Origin: Betaproteobacteria bacterium
GTDB taxonomy: Bacteria > Pseudomonadota > Gammaproteobacteria > Burkholderiales > Thiobacillaceae
Assembly: GCA_016234655.1 (NCBI GenBank)
Contig: JACRAU010000015.1
Span: 62,001-126,000, forward strand
Length of the DNA stretch: 64,000 bases
Direction of reading: 5' to 3'
Part shown: positions 23,571 through 32,296 of the stretch, in pieces
Layout of the letters: each line of letters starts with the position of its first letter
Position numbering within the stretch: the first letter of the stretch is position 1
Notes under the pieces: generated by a model
Told to the model about the DNA's origin: nothing
The model's database searches: none
What the model saw: only the letters and a program-made list of their open reading frames with translations
Translations under genes and position numbers: made by a program

Positions 23571-24887
23571 ATGTGTTTGCGTAACTATATTCCGCGTTCG
23601 TTAGGGCGATTCTTGCTGCCCTTGCTCGTCCTTTCTTTCGGGGGCTGTACGGCCTGGGCGGGCACGAATGCCTGGACAAAGCAATCGGAGGGATTAGGCC
23701 CCGGCGCCGTTCACGCCCTGGCCATCGACATGGCGACGCCGGGCACCCTCTATGCGGGTACGACTTACATATTGGCATCGGTGGACGGCTCATCCCCGAC
23801 CCTATTCGGCGGCGGCGTGTTCAAAAGCACGGATGGCGGCGCGGCCTGGACCGCGACCAAGCTAACGAACACCTCGGTCTCGGCGTTGGCGATCAATCCG
23901 CTGATGCCGGCCAACCTTCATGCGGGAGCGTGGCGTGGCGTTTCCAAGAGCATGGATAGCGGCATGACTTGGGCCACGGTTGGCATGCCGGCGGCCCCTC
24001 AAGTCGCTGCCTTGGCCATCGATCCGGCGGTGCCGGACACGCTGTATGTGGGAACGTATCGGAATGGCGTGCTCAAGAGCGTCGATGGCGGCACGAAATG
24101 GAATGCGGCCAATTCGGGGCTGACGCATATGGATGTCCGTGCCCTGGCAATCGACCCGTCGGTCCCGAACATCCTTTATGCGGGAACGAGTGAAGGCGGC
24201 GTGTTGAAAAGCGTGGATGGCGGCACGAAATGGGCCGCCGTCAATACAGGGCTGATGCCTATGGATGTCCCCGCCCTGGCGATCGATCCATCGGCTCCAA
24301 ACACCATTTACGCGGGCACGGGGGGTGATGGCATATTCAAGAGTACAGACGGTGGCGCGACCTGGGTTGCGGTCAATGCCGGACTGCCGATGACTCCGAC
24401 AGGGAAATATAACCACGTCTATACGCTGGCGATCAATCCGGCGACACCGACGACCCTTTATGCAGGCACCAATTTCGATGGCGTATTCAAGAGCACGGAT
24501 AGTGGCATGACCTGGACCAATATCGGATTGGCGGGCAATCCGGTACTGGCCCTGGCGATCAAGCCGACGACGCAGGCCATCGTCTATGCGGGAACACTGC
24601 ATGGCGTTTTTCGCTACGACGAGGCAAGCATTCCGGTTCCGGCCGTGAGCGATTCGGACCGCATCTTCAATTACCTTGAAGCCATCTACCCGCAATACCT
24701 TTTGCCCGCCAAGACGGCTTCGGCCACCAGCCCCGAGTATTACTACCGTTATTACTCGGGCACCAATGCCTACCTCGCGACAGTTCGGGGAATGGTGTAT
24801 TACCTTGGCCCGGCATCCGGAAACTCGATTCATCTCGTGGGAACACAAGCGGATCTTCTTGGCGCGGCGGCAAAAGCAGGCTTTTAG
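23571..24887 (+). CDS. Exported seven-repeat Asp-box (BNR) beta-propeller protein
   Basis: A 438-residue exported protein. I choose the ATG at 23571 because a ggaggc ribosome binding site precedes it and a signal peptide follows (RRNYIP-like basic start, LLPLLVLSFGGCTAWA). The cleavage is probably after AWA; FGGC is a poor lipobox. The mature part has seven repeats built on ALAIDPxxPxTLYAGT, six followed by an Asp-box of the form GVFKSTDGGxTW, which predicts a seven-bladed propeller. The last ~75 residues form a different module, DRIFNYLEAIYPQYL...YYYRYYSGTNAYLA...YYLGPASGN. Function is unknown; binding of glycans or partners at the surface is a guess. The gene stands alone between two terminators. 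Confidence 0.82.
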   Translation: MCLRNYIPRSLGRFLLPLLVLSFGGCTAWAGTNAWTKQSEGLGPGAVHALAIDMATPGTLYAGTTYILASVDGSSPTLFGGGVFKSTDGGAAWTATKLTNTSVSALAINPLMPANLHAGAWRGVSKSMDSGMTWATVGMPAAPQVAALAIDPAVPDTLYVGTYRNGVLKSVDGGTKWNAANSGLTHMDVRALAIDPSVPNILYAGTSEGGVLKSVDGGTKWAAVNTGLMPMDVPALAIDPSAPNTIYAGTGGDGIFKSTDGGATWVAVNAGLPMTPTGKYNHVYTLAINPATPTTLYAGTNFDGVFKSTDSGMTWTNIGLAGNPVLALAIKPTTQAIVYAGTLHGVFRYDEASIPVPAVSDSDRIFNYLEAIYPQYLLPAKTASATSPEYYYRYYSGTNAYLATVRGMVYYLGPASGNSIHLVGTQADLLGAAAKAGF

Positions 24888-24973
24888 AATTCGTAGGATG
24901 GCTTCGCGTAGCAAGCCGTCGAATGTACGACGGAATCACTTTTCATCCGGCGCAGCGAAGCGACTGCGCGGAC
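24888..24973. other. Intergenic stretch with possible degenerate repeat
   Basis: Between the propeller gene and the hfq-like terminator lies gtaggatggcttcgcgtagc and, further on, a short palindrome ccgtcg-aatgta-cgacgg and cgcagcgaagcg. It resembles worn copies of the gtaggatgg...-type intergenic repeats seen in proteobacteria. I see no gene in it. Confidence 0.3.
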
Positions 24974-24974
24974 G

Positions 24975-25013
24975 GCAAAAACAAAAGGGCGACCATGCGG
25001 CCGCCCTTTTGTT
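24975..25013 (-). terminator. Intrinsic terminator of the hfq-like gene
   Basis: A 12-bp stem (aacaaaagggcg at 24980-24991 with cgcccttttgtt at 25002-25013) is followed on the minus strand by a T-rich tract (read as tttttgcc). It lies 17 bases beyond the hfq-like stop. It could also stop plus-strand transcripts, but there is no T tract on that side. Confidence 0.75.
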
Positions 25014-25029
25014 CGGAGGAGGGAGAGCG

Positions 25030-25299
25030 TTACTCGGTTTCTTTGTCCGGGCGCGGTGCCGGTGCGCCGGGCAAGGGCAGGTTGATCTGCTTGGACGGCG
25101 ACACGGTGGAGATGGCGTGCTTGAAGATCGCTTGCACCGCTTGGTCGTGGCCGCGCAGCAGCACCATGTATTGATCGAAGGATTCGATGCGGCCGACCAA
25201 CTTGATGCCGTTGACCAGGAAGACCGAAACCGTGACGTGTTCTTTGCGCAGGGTGTTGAGGAAAAGGTCCTGCAAGTTCAGACGTTCTTTGTCGCTCAT
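25030..25299 (-). CDS. Divergent Hfq-like RNA chaperone
   Basis: An 89-residue Sm-like protein clearly of the Hfq family: [35 protein letters not shown] gives Sm1 and FKHAISTV gives Sm2. Proximal-site residues are kept (Gln10, Phe41, Lys60, His61, equal to E. coli Q8, F39, K56, H57). It departs from ordinary betaproteobacterial Hfq: E. coli Tyr25 is Phe27, Gln33 is Val35, Gln35 is Arg37, Pro10 is Leu12, and the loop before Sm2 ([10 protein letters not shown]) is two residues longer. Distal-face binding of A-rich RNA may thus differ. The usual hfq neighbours (der, hflX) are absent, so this may be a second Hfq. The start at 25299 matches the family; no strong ribosome binding site is seen, and 25323 is an alternative. 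Confidence 0.85.
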   Translation of the reverse strand: MSDKERLNLQDLFLNTLRKEHVTVSVFLVNGIKLVGRIESFDQYMVLLRGHDQAVQAIFKHAISTVSPSKQINLPLPGAPAPRPDKETE

Positions 25300-25422
25300 G
25301 TTATTTTTGTGAAAACCGGGCATGAAAAAGAGTTTGCATCATAGCATAGGGCTTGCTCGGCGCTTGCAAATCTTGTGGCCGTCCCTATCTTCGCCGTGGA
25401 CTCATGGAATCTATGCAACATT

Positions 25423-26349
25423 ATGAAATATAAAGACTATTACAAGATACTCGGCGTGGAGCGCGGCGCCCAGACCGATGAGATCAAGAAGGCCTATCGC
25501 AAACTGGCCCGCAAATATCACCCCGACGTGTCCAAGGAACCCGAGGCCGAGGAGCGGTTCAAGGAGGTGAACGAGGCCAACGACGTGTTGAGTGATCCGG
25601 AGAAGCGGGCGGCCTACGACCAGCTCGGCTATTACCAGAGCGGCCAGGAGTTCCGGCCGCCGCCGGGCTGGGGCGAGCGCTTCGGCGGCGGCTTCGGCGG
25701 CGCCGATATGGGGGGCATGGATTTCAGCGATATGTTCGCGCAGATGTTTGGCGGCATGCATGGCGCTCGCAGTTTCGGCGGTGCGCAGGGGTTTCGTGGC
25801 GCGGCCAAGGGGCGCGATGTCGAGGCGAGTCTGAATATCGGTCTGGAAGAGGCCTTCCGAGGCTGCGAGCGCAGCCTGAATCTGAGCGCGCCGGGGCAGG
25901 CGGCACGGACGGTCAATGTGCGCATCCCGGCCGGCGCCTTGCCGGGCATGCGGCTGCGCGTGCCGGGCAAGGGCGGCCACGGCGCGCACGGCCAGGCCGG
26001 CGATCTTTATCTCAACATCGACGTGGCGCCGCACGAGTTGTATCGCTTGGACGGCAAGGACATCGTTCTGGAGACGCCGATCATGCCGTGGGAAGCGGCG
26101 CTAGGCACCACCATCACGGTGCCGACGCTGTCCGGCTCGGTGCGGCTGAAGGTGCCGGCCGGCGCGCGTAGCGGGCAGAAATTGAGATTGGCCGGCAAGG
26201 GCATGCCGAGCGCGAAAGGGGCGGGGAATTTCTACGTGCTCTTGCAGATCGTGCTGCCGAGCGAGGCGAGCGAGGAAGAAAAGAAACTGTATGAACAGTT
26301 GCGGGCGCTGTCGAGCTTCGACCCGCGCCCGCAATTCCCCAAGGACTGA
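25423..26349 (+). CDS. cbpA: J-domain co-chaperone, CbpA/DnaJ-like
   Basis: A 308-residue type II J-protein. The J domain begins [15 protein letters not shown] and includes the HPD tripeptide ([11 protein letters not shown], about residues 33-35). A Gly/Phe-rich linker follows ([25 protein letters not shown]), then two CTD beta domains ([40 protein letters not shown]). There is no zinc-finger domain, which separates it from DnaJ proper. It would stimulate DnaK. No cbpM modulator gene is next to it. The start at 25423 is chosen because the J domain begins directly; an earlier start would add 16 unrelated residues. Confidence 0.92.
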   Translation: MKYKDYYKILGVERGAQTDEIKKAYRKLARKYHPDVSKEPEAEERFKEVNEANDVLSDPEKRAAYDQLGYYQSGQEFRPPPGWGERFGGGFGGADMGGMDFSDMFAQMFGGMHGARSFGGAQGFRGAAKGRDVEASLNIGLEEAFRGCERSLNLSAPGQAARTVNVRIPAGALPGMRLRVPGKGGHGAHGQAGDLYLNIDVAPHELYRLDGKDIVLETPIMPWEAALGTTITVPTLSGSVRLKVPAGARSGQKLRLAGKGMPSAKGAGNFYVLLQIVLPSEASEEEKKLYEQLRALSSFDPRPQFPKD

Positions 26350-26383
26350 GCCTCGGGGAACTGCGGTGTGGTTGCGCCGAGGT

Positions 26384-27172
26384 TTACTCGACCTTGGCCT
26401 TGGCCCGCAGATCGGCCAGGAACTGGCGAATCTGCGCTTGCTGCATTTGCGCGGCGATGCGCGGCTTGATCTGATCGTACTCGGGGAATTTCAGCTCGCG
26501 CATGTCGTCCATTTTGATGATGTGCCAGCCGAATTGGCTCTTCACCGGGGCGCCGGCGGTTTCGCCCTTTTTCAGCTTCATCATCGCATTGCTGAACTCG
26601 GGCACCAGATTGCCCGGCGCTTGCCAGCCGAGGTCGCCGCCGTTCTTGGCCGAGCCGCCGTCTTTCGAGTGTTTCTTGGCTAGGTCTTCGAACTTGCCCT
26701 TCTTCAGCTTGACCAGGATGTCCTTGGCCTCGGCCTCGGTCGGCACCAGGATGTGGCGCGGGTGGTATTCCTTGCTGCCGGCGCCAGCCTTGAGCTTGTC
26801 GTATTCGGCCTTCATCTCTTCTTCCTTGAGCGGATGGCTCTTCAGGTGGTCGTCGATGAGGGCGCGGCCGAGGATGTCCTTACGGTTCAGTTCGGTGGCG
26901 GCGACGATTTGCGGCCGCTTGTCGACGCCTTGTTTCACCGCTTCTTGTGCCAGTACCTCCATGGTCACCAGCATCTCGCGGATGGCCTGCTCGTTCAGGG
27001 TGTCGGCGGGCTGGCCGCGCGCCAGGCGTTCCTGGCGCAGCAATTCGGCTTGGGCGGCCGGCACGGCGACGCCGTTCACGGTCACGCTGGCGGAGCCGTT
27101 CGCGGCCTGGGCCGTTTGGGCCAGCGCCAAGGTCGCGGTGATCACGAGGGTGGCGAGGAGTGTGTTGCGCAT
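26384..27172 (-). CDS. Periplasmic peptidyl-prolyl isomerase, parvulin type (PpiC/PrsA-like)
   Basis: A 262-residue exported foldase. The signal peptide is MRNTLLATLVITATLALAQTAQA with cleavage after AQA. An N-terminal helical SurA-like region (about 30-125) precedes a parvulin domain (about 130-225) with YHPRHILVPTEAEAKDIL, HSKDGGSAKNGGDLGW and SQFGWHIIKMDDMRE. It would assist folding of exported proteins. It is the last gene of a minus-strand set yciB-yciI-bolA-ppiC, an order common in betaproteobacteria, 33 bases after bolA. Confidence 0.9.
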   Translation of the reverse strand: MRNTLLATLVITATLALAQTAQAANGSASVTVNGVAVPAAQAELLRQERLARGQPADTLNEQAIREMLVTMEVLAQEAVKQGVDKRPQIVAATELNRKDILGRALIDDHLKSHPLKEEEMKAEYDKLKAGAGSKEYHPRHILVPTEAEAKDILVKLKKGKFEDLAKKHSKDGGSAKNGGDLGWQAPGNLVPEFSNAMMKLKKGETAGAPVKSQFGWHIIKMDDMRELKFPEYDQIKPRIAAQMQQAQIRQFLADLRAKAKVE

Positions 27173-27205
27173 GTCGATGTTCCCTTTGCTTGTGGTGTTG
27201 AGAGG

Positions 27206-27472
27206 TTAAAACTCTTCGGGTGTGAAGGCGTTGATGCTCAAGGCATGGATGGTTTTGCCCATCAAGTCGCCTAGGGCCTGGTAGACCACGCGGTGGCGGG
27301 CCACCGCATTGAGCCCGGCGAATTGTGCGGAAACGATGGTCATTCGGTAGTGCCCGCCGCCGCCCTTGGCGCCTTCATGCCCGGCGTGGAGGGCGCTTTC
27401 GTCTTCGATCTGGAGCGACTCGGGCGCCAGGGCGGCCAGCCGCTCGCGCATCCGGTCGAGCGTGTCGCTCAT
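27206..27472 (-). CDS. bolA: BolA family protein
   Basis: An 88-residue BolA-fold protein. The diagnostic segment VVARHRVVYQALGDLMGKTIHALSI, here starting NAVARHRVVYQAL, carries the invariant RHR and the HALS motif near the C-terminus. A short GHEGAKGGGGHYRM region carries His residues that in BolA proteins help coordinate Fe-S clusters with monothiol glutaredoxins. Its ATG overlaps the yciI stop by one base, so the genes are coupled. Confidence 0.9.
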   Translation of the reverse strand: MSDTLDRMRERLAALAPESLQIEDESALHAGHEGAKGGGGHYRMTIVSAQFAGLNAVARHRVVYQALGDLMGKTIHALSINAFTPEEF

Positions 27473-27777
27473 CAGGGTAGCACCTTCTTGAACGGCTTCA
27501 CCGTCACCTTGGCATAGACGCCGGCCGCGATGTACGGGTCGGCATCGGCCCAGGCTCGGGCGGCTTCAAGGCTGTCGAACTCGGCCACGATCAGGCTGCC
27601 GGTAAAACCGGCCGGGCCGGGGTCGTTGCTGTCGATGGCGGGGAAGGGGCCGCAGACGAGCAGGCGGCCCTCGTTCTTCAGCGCCGTAAGGCGCTCGAGG
27701 TGCGCCGGCCGGGCGCCCAGGCGTTTTTCCAGGCTGTCGGCGACATCCTCGCCGACGATGGCATATAGCCGGTTCAT
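27472..27777 (-). CDS. yciI: YciI family protein
   Basis: A 101-residue YciI-like (ferredoxin-fold) protein beginning [20 protein letters not shown]. Family landmarks are the RPAHLERL segment with the conserved His, [14 protein letters not shown], and [22 protein letters not shown]. The His/Asp pair is thought to form an active site in YciI proteins, but no general physiological reaction is known. The start overlaps the stop of yciB. An upstream continuation of the same frame runs antisense-like through yciB in another frame and is not coding. Confidence 0.9.
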   Translation of the reverse strand: MNRLYAIVGEDVADSLEKRLGARPAHLERLTALKNEGRLLVCGPFPAIDSNDPGPAGFTGSLIVAEFDSLEAARAWADADPYIAAGVYAKVTVKPFKKVLP

Positions 27778-28379
27778 GCGTTTTCCTTGAGGTGGCGGGC
27801 CAGATACAAGCTCTGGCCCAGGATGAACAAGACCATCAGGCCAAGCGAGCCGAACAGCTTGAAGTCGACCCAGGCATCGGTCGAATAGTTGAAGGCGACA
27901 AACAGGTTGGCGCCGCCCATGAAGGTGAAGAAACCACCCCAGGCCTGGTTCAGGCGGACCCAGGCGATGTCCGGCAGGGCGAGTTGCTTTTCCATCATCA
28001 AGCGGATCAGGTTGCGCTTGAACAGCAAGGGCGATAGCGCGAGCGCCGACGCGAACAGCCAGTAGAGCACGGTCGGCTTCCACTTGATGAAGGCCTCGTC
28101 CTGCAACCACAGGGTGGCGCCGCCGAAGACCACGATCAGCGCCAGGCTGACCCAGAGCATGGCATCCACCTTGCGGTGTTTGGCCCAAACCCAGGCGATC
28201 TGGCCGAAGGTGGCGGCGATGGCGACCACGGTGGCGAGCAGCACGCCCGGTTTGGCGGCGCCGTTCAGATGCAGGCCCAGGCCGGTCAGCAAGGCGGAAG
28301 CGCTTTCGGGATTGGCGCCGCCCCATTTGTAGGCGACGAAGAACAGGATGATGGGGAACAGGTCGAACAGGAGTTTCAC
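27774..28379 (-). CDS. yciB: Inner membrane septation protein YciB (IspZ/septation protein A)
   Basis: A polytopic inner-membrane protein linked to cell division and envelope integrity. Homology begins [18 protein letters not shown], so the GTG at 28379 is the likely start, giving 201 residues; the ribosome binding site is weak. About five or six membrane helices are visible, with [37 protein letters not shown] and the end LYLARHL typical of the family. It is the first gene of the yciB-yciI-bolA-ppiC set and diverges from the PHP gene (90-base gap). Confidence 0.92.
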   Translation of the reverse strand: MKLLFDLFPIILFFVAYKWGGANPESASALLTGLGLHLNGAAKPGVLLATVVAIAATFGQIAWVWAKHRKVDAMLWVSLALIVVFGGATLWLQDEAFIKWKPTVLYWLFASALALSPLLFKRNLIRLMMEKQLALPDIAWVRLNQAWGGFFTFMGGANLFVAFNYSTDAWVDFKLFGSLGLMVLFILGQSLYLARHLKENA

Positions 28380-28469
28380 AATGTATCGCTTATATTTCGT
28401 TGAAAGCCTTGCGTGGCCGGAAGTTGAGCATTTTGCTATGATTTGCCGCTGATTCTCAAGCGCGTTTCC

Positions 28470-29300
28470 ATGTCGCCCTACGACCTTCATTGCCACTCCA
28501 AAGTTTCCGACGGTACTTTATCTCCCCGTGATCTGGTCCAGCGTGCCCATGCCCAGGGCGTCAAGGTGCTGGCCCTGACCGACCACGACGATATGCGCGG
28601 CCTGGACGAAGCACGCGCGACGGCGGTGGAGTGCGGCATCGAATTGATCGCCGGCGTCGAGGTGTCGGTCACCTGGGGCGGCAATACCGTGCACATCGTC
28701 GGGCTCAGGCTCGACCCCGGCCATGATCAGATCGTCGCCGGCCTGCGGCGCAACCGTGCCGGCCGCACCGAGCGGGCGCAAAAGATGGCCGAGGCCCTGG
28801 CCAAGCTGGGCATTCCCGGTGCCTTGGAAGGCGCCTATGCCTTCGCCGACAACAAGGAGTTGATCGGCCGCTCCCACTTCGCCCGCTTCCTGGTCGACAA
28901 GGGCCACGTGCGCAATATCAAGGCCGTGTTCAAGAAATACCTGGTCAAGGGCAAGCCCGGCTATGTCCATCACGACTGGGCCACGCTGACCGATGCGGTG
29001 GCTTGGATCCGCCAGGCCGGCGGCATGGCGGTGCTGGCCCACCCCGGCCGTTACCTGATGGGCAAGGAAAAACGTCATCTGCTGTTCGAGGAATTCAAGG
29101 CGGCCGGCGGCGAGGCGGTCGAGGTGGTCTGCGGCAGCCACACCCCGGACCAGGTGCTGATCTACGCGGATTACGCGCAGACCTTCGGCCTGTATGCCTC
29201 GGTCGGTTCCGATTTTCACGCGCCGGGCGAGAACGGCCGCGAGCTAGGCAAGTTGCCCTCCTTGCCGGAGCATTGCCGCCCGATCTGGTCGGCTTGGTAG
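28470..29300 (+). CDS. PHP-domain phosphoesterase (RNase AM/TrpH-like)
   Basis: A 276-residue PHP metal-dependent phosphoesterase. Metal ligands are visible in [13 protein letters not shown] (HxH), [27 protein letters not shown] and GSDFHAPG. It belongs to the TrpH/YciV group, whose E. coli member is an RNase/3',5'-nucleotide bisphosphate phosphatase; that activity is likely here but is inferred. The ATG at 28470 starts the fold ([10 protein letters not shown]). A yciO-like gene follows after six bases, matching the trpH-yciO pairing of E. coli. Confidence 0.9.
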   Translation: MSPYDLHCHSKVSDGTLSPRDLVQRAHAQGVKVLALTDHDDMRGLDEARATAVECGIELIAGVEVSVTWGGNTVHIVGLRLDPGHDQIVAGLRRNRAGRTERAQKMAEALAKLGIPGALEGAYAFADNKELIGRSHFARFLVDKGHVRNIKAVFKKYLVKGKPGYVHHDWATLTDAVAWIRQAGGMAVLAHPGRYLMGKEKRHLLFEEFKAAGGEAVEVVCGSHTPDQVLIYADYAQTFGLYASVGSDFHAPGENGRELGKLPSLPEHCRPIWSAW

Positions 29301-29306
29301 TCGGTC

Positions 29307-29933
29307 ATGGCCCAGTTTTTTTCCGTCCACCCGGACAACCCCCAAACGCGCCTGATCCGCGAGGCAGTCAAGATACTCAAGGGCGGCGGCGTCATCGTCT
29401 ATCCGACCGATTCCTGTTACGCCCTGGGCTGCATGCTCGGCAACAAGCAGGGCATGGAGCGCATCCGCGCCATCCGTGGTATCGACGATAGGCATCACTT
29501 CACCCTGATCTGCCGCGACCTGTCGGAGATCGCCCACTACGCGCGGGTCGACAACCGGCAATATCGCCTGCTCAAGGGCGCCACGCCGGGCAGTTATACT
29601 TTCATCCTCGAAGCGAGCAAGGAAGTGCCCAAGCGCCTGCTGCACGCCAAGCGCAGCACCATCGGCCTGCGCGTGCCGGAACACCCGGTGGTGGCGGCCT
29701 TGTTGGCGGAGCTGGGCGAGCCGATCCTGTCGATGACCCTGGCCTTGCCGGGCGACGACTATCCGCTCAACGAGCCGGACGAGATTCGCGAGCGTCTGGA
29801 GAAGCGGGTGGATTTGATCCTGGAGTCCGGCTATTGCGGCATCGAGCCGACCACGGTGATCGACCTCACCGGCGAGGACTTCGAGCTGATCCGACAAGGC
29901 AAAGGCGATGCCGGCCGACTAGGGCTTGGTTAG
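29307..29933 (+). CDS. yciO: Sua5/YciO/YrdC family protein (YciO-like)
   Basis: A 208-residue protein with the YrdC-like fold. Key segments are GGVIVYPTDSCYALGC, the KQGMERIRAIRG region with Lys and Arg of the nucleotide site, HHFTLICRDLSEIA, RLLKGATPGSYTFIL and TIGLRVPEHPV. Members include TsaC/Sua5, which make threonylcarbamoyl-AMP for tRNA t6A. The RIDDRHHF-type variant of the KxR(S/T)xNP loop here points to the YciO branch, whose role is less certain. It follows the PHP gene by six bases. Confidence 0.88.
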   Translation: MAQFFSVHPDNPQTRLIREAVKILKGGGVIVYPTDSCYALGCMLGNKQGMERIRAIRGIDDRHHFTLICRDLSEIAHYARVDNRQYRLLKGATPGSYTFILEASKEVPKRLLHAKRSTIGLRVPEHPVVAALLAELGEPILSMTLALPGDDYPLNEPDEIRERLEKRVDLILESGYCGIEPTTVIDLTGEDFELIRQGKGDAGRLGLG

Positions 29934-29956
29934 CGGTCAAATAACAAAAGGGATAC

Positions 29957-30607
29957 ATGGAACTCAACGCCATCCAGAAAATCGCGATCTACGCGCTGCC
30001 GGTGATCTTCGCCATCACCCTGCACGAGGCGGCGCACGGCTATGTCGCGCGGATGTTCGGCGACCGCACGGCCGAGCAGATGGGCCGGATCAGCCTGAAC
30101 CCGCTGCGCCATATCGACCCGGTCGGGACCATCCTGGTGCCGGCCATCACCATCTTCCTCGGCGGTATCCTGTTCGGCTGGGCCAAGCCGGTACCGGTGA
30201 ATTTCGGCAAGCTGCGCCACCCCAAGCGCGACATGCTCTGGGTGGCGGCGGCCGGGCCCGGCGCCAACCTGGTCATGGCCCTGTTCTGGGCGGCCATGGT
30301 CAAGTTCGCCCATCTCATCGTCGGCAGCGATTACGCCCAGCCCTTGGCCCTGATGGGCATGGCCGGGGTGTCGATCAACGCCATCCTGATGGCGCTGAAC
30401 CTGCTGCCGATCCCGCCGCTGGACGGCGGCCGCATCGCGGTCTCGCTGTTGCCGCCGCGCGCGGCCTATGCCCTGGCCCGGGTCGAGCCCTATGGCCTGT
30501 TCATCCTGCTCGGCCTGCTGTTCACCGGCCTGCTCGGCGCCTTGATCGGCCCCTTGTATCAGTTGGTCCAGAGCGCGGCGCTGGCCCTGTTCGGTCTGAA
30601 TTTTTGA
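29957..30607 (+). CDS. Site-2 protease-like M50 family membrane metalloprotease
   Basis: A 216-residue polytopic protein of peptidase family M50, the compact type without a PDZ domain. The zinc motif HEAAH lies in ITLHEAAHGYVARMFG near residue 23, and the third ligand is in LNLLPIPPLDGGRI (about 148-161). Four to six hydrophobic helices are visible. Substrates of this small class are unknown. A gggatacATG context gives the start. It lies in a probable operon between yciO and trpS (17-base gap). Confidence 0.9.
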   Translation: MELNAIQKIAIYALPVIFAITLHEAAHGYVARMFGDRTAEQMGRISLNPLRHIDPVGTILVPAITIFLGGILFGWAKPVPVNFGKLRHPKRDMLWVAAAGPGANLVMALFWAAMVKFAHLIVGSDYAQPLALMGMAGVSINAILMALNLLPIPPLDGGRIAVSLLPPRAAYALARVEPYGLFILLGLLFTGLLGALIGPLYQLVQSAALALFGLNF

Positions 30608-30624
30608 AGAAGAGATGAAACACC

Positions 30625-31827
30625 ATGTACGCTGATCGCGTCCTCTCCGGCATGCGCCCCACCGGCAGCCTGCACCTCGGCCACTATCACGGCGTGCTCA
30701 AGAACTGGCTGAAGCTACAGCACGAGTACGAGTGCCTGTTCTTCGTGGCCGACTGGCATGCCCTGACCACGCATTACGACAACCCCTTGGCGCTGGAAGA
30801 ACACACCTGGCAGATGGTGATCGACTGGCTGGCGGCCGGCGTCGATCCCAAGCGGGCGACGCTGTTCATCCAGTCGCAGGTGATCGAGCACGCCGAGCTG
30901 CATTTGCTCTTGTCGATGATGACGCCGCTAGGCTGGCTGGAGCGGGTGCCGACCTACAAGGACCAGCAGGAAAAACTCTCCGACAAGGACCTGTCGACCT
31001 ACGGCTTTCTCGGCTATCCGCTGCTGCAATCGGCCGACATCCTGATCTACCGGGCCAATCAGGTGCCGGTGGGCGAGGACCAGGTGCCGCACATCGAGTT
31101 CTCGCGCGAGATCGCCCGCCGCTTTAACCACCTCTATGGCAAGGAGCCGGGCTACGAGGAGAAGGCCGAGGCCGCCGTGAAGAAGCTGGGCGGCAAGAAG
31201 GCCAAGCTCTACTCGGAGCTGCGCAACCGCTACCAGGAGCAGGGCGATGAAGAGGCCCTGGAGTCGGCCCGCGCCATCCTGGCCGAGGCGCAGAACTTGA
31301 GCCTGGGTGACAAGGAGCGGCTGTACGGCCACCTGGAGGGCGGCGGCAAGATGATCCTGACCGAGCCGGAGGCGCTGCTGACCGAGGCCTCGAAGATGCC
31401 GGGCCTGGACGGGCAGAAGATGTCCAAGTCCTACAACAACACCATCGCCCTGCGCGAAGACCCGGAGACGGTGAGCAAGAAGATACGCACCATGCCGACC
31501 GACCCGGCTCGGGTGCGGCGCACCGACGCCGGCGACCCTGGGAAGTGCCCGGTCTGGCAATTCCATCAGGTCTATTCCAACGACGCGGTCCGGGCCTGGG
31601 TCACCCAGGGCTGCACCTCGGCCGGCATCGGCTGCATCGAGTGCAAGCAGCCGGTGATCGAGGCGGTGCTGCGCGAGCTGGCGCCGATCCAGGAACGGGC
31701 GCGGGCCTATACCGAGGAGCCGGACCTGGTGCGCAACATCATCGCCGACGGCTGCGAGAAGGCGCGCGACCTGGCGCGCGAGACCATGCGCGACGTGCGC
31801 GAGGCCATGGGCCTCAACTACGGTTGA
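30625..31827 (+). CDS. trpS: Tryptophanyl-tRNA synthetase
   Basis: A class I synthetase charging tRNA-Trp. The 400-residue protein has the HIGH-type motif in PTGSLHLGHYHGVL and the KMSKS motif in GQKMSKSYNN (about residue 270). It is longer than E. coli TrpS because of an insertion of about 60 residues (around 180-240, KKLGGKKAKLYSEL onwards) found in a subset of betaproteobacterial enzymes. CTSAGIGCIECKQPV near the C-terminus is a conserved cysteine-containing block. The stop overlaps the ATG of the next gene by one base. Confidence 0.96.
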   Translation: MYADRVLSGMRPTGSLHLGHYHGVLKNWLKLQHEYECLFFVADWHALTTHYDNPLALEEHTWQMVIDWLAAGVDPKRATLFIQSQVIEHAELHLLLSMMTPLGWLERVPTYKDQQEKLSDKDLSTYGFLGYPLLQSADILIYRANQVPVGEDQVPHIEFSREIARRFNHLYGKEPGYEEKAEAAVKKLGGKKAKLYSELRNRYQEQGDEEALESARAILAEAQNLSLGDKERLYGHLEGGGKMILTEPEALLTEASKMPGLDGQKMSKSYNNTIALREDPETVSKKIRTMPTDPARVRRTDAGDPGKCPVWQFHQVYSNDAVRAWVTQGCTSAGIGCIECKQPVIEAVLRELAPIQERARAYTEEPDLVRNIIADGCEKARDLARETMRDVREAMGLNYG

Positions 31828-32177
31828 TGCTCTATTACGCGCTCAAGGTCCTGCTCTCGGCCCTGGTCATCGTGGCCGTGTCCGAGGTGGCCAAGCGCCA
31901 CAGCGGCTTCGCCGCGCTGATCGCCGCCTTGCCCTTGACCTCGCTCCTGGCCTTCGTCTGGTTGCAGCTGGAAGGCGCGGGCGAGGCGCGCATCGCCGAG
32001 CTGTCGCAGCAGATATTCTGGCTGGTGTTGCCGTCCCTGGCCTTCTTCCTGATCCTACCTTGGCTGCTCAAGCTCGGGGCGGGCTTCTGGCTCGGCCTGG
32101 CCGGGGCCGGGGCGGCCACGGTCGGGGTCTACTTCGCGGCCCTGCCCTTGCTCCGGAAATTCGGCGTATCGCTTTGA
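31827..32177 (+). CDS. DUF3147 family membrane protein
   Basis: A 116-residue membrane protein with about four helices: LYYALKVLLSALVIVAVSE, FAALIAALPLTSLLAFVWL, IFWLVLPSLAFFLILPWLL and FWLGLAGAGAATVGVYFA. AALPLTSLLA and FWLVLPSLAFF are the conserved DUF3147/GlpM-like blocks. No function is assigned to the family. Its start shares a base with the trpS stop. A 119-base gap to scpA follows, in which I see no gene. Confidence 0.8.
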   Translation: MLYYALKVLLSALVIVAVSEVAKRHSGFAALIAALPLTSLLAFVWLQLEGAGEARIAELSQQIFWLVLPSLAFFLILPWLLKLGAGFWLGLAGAGAATVGVYFAALPLLRKFGVSL

Positions 32178-32296
32178 TTTACAAGCGATAATCCAGGGCC
32201 GTAAAAACCGGGTAATATGGAGCCCGATCTACTGAATTCGCGGTCGTCAGGCCGTCCCGAAGCGAATAAAAACCCCATACCGACGCACCCGCGCGG

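Noticed and set aside
27778-28326. An in-frame extension that would fuse an Arg-rich domain to the N-terminus of YciI
   Set aside because: The extension is yciB read in another frame. YciB has clear membrane helices and YciI begins normally at MNRLYAIVG.
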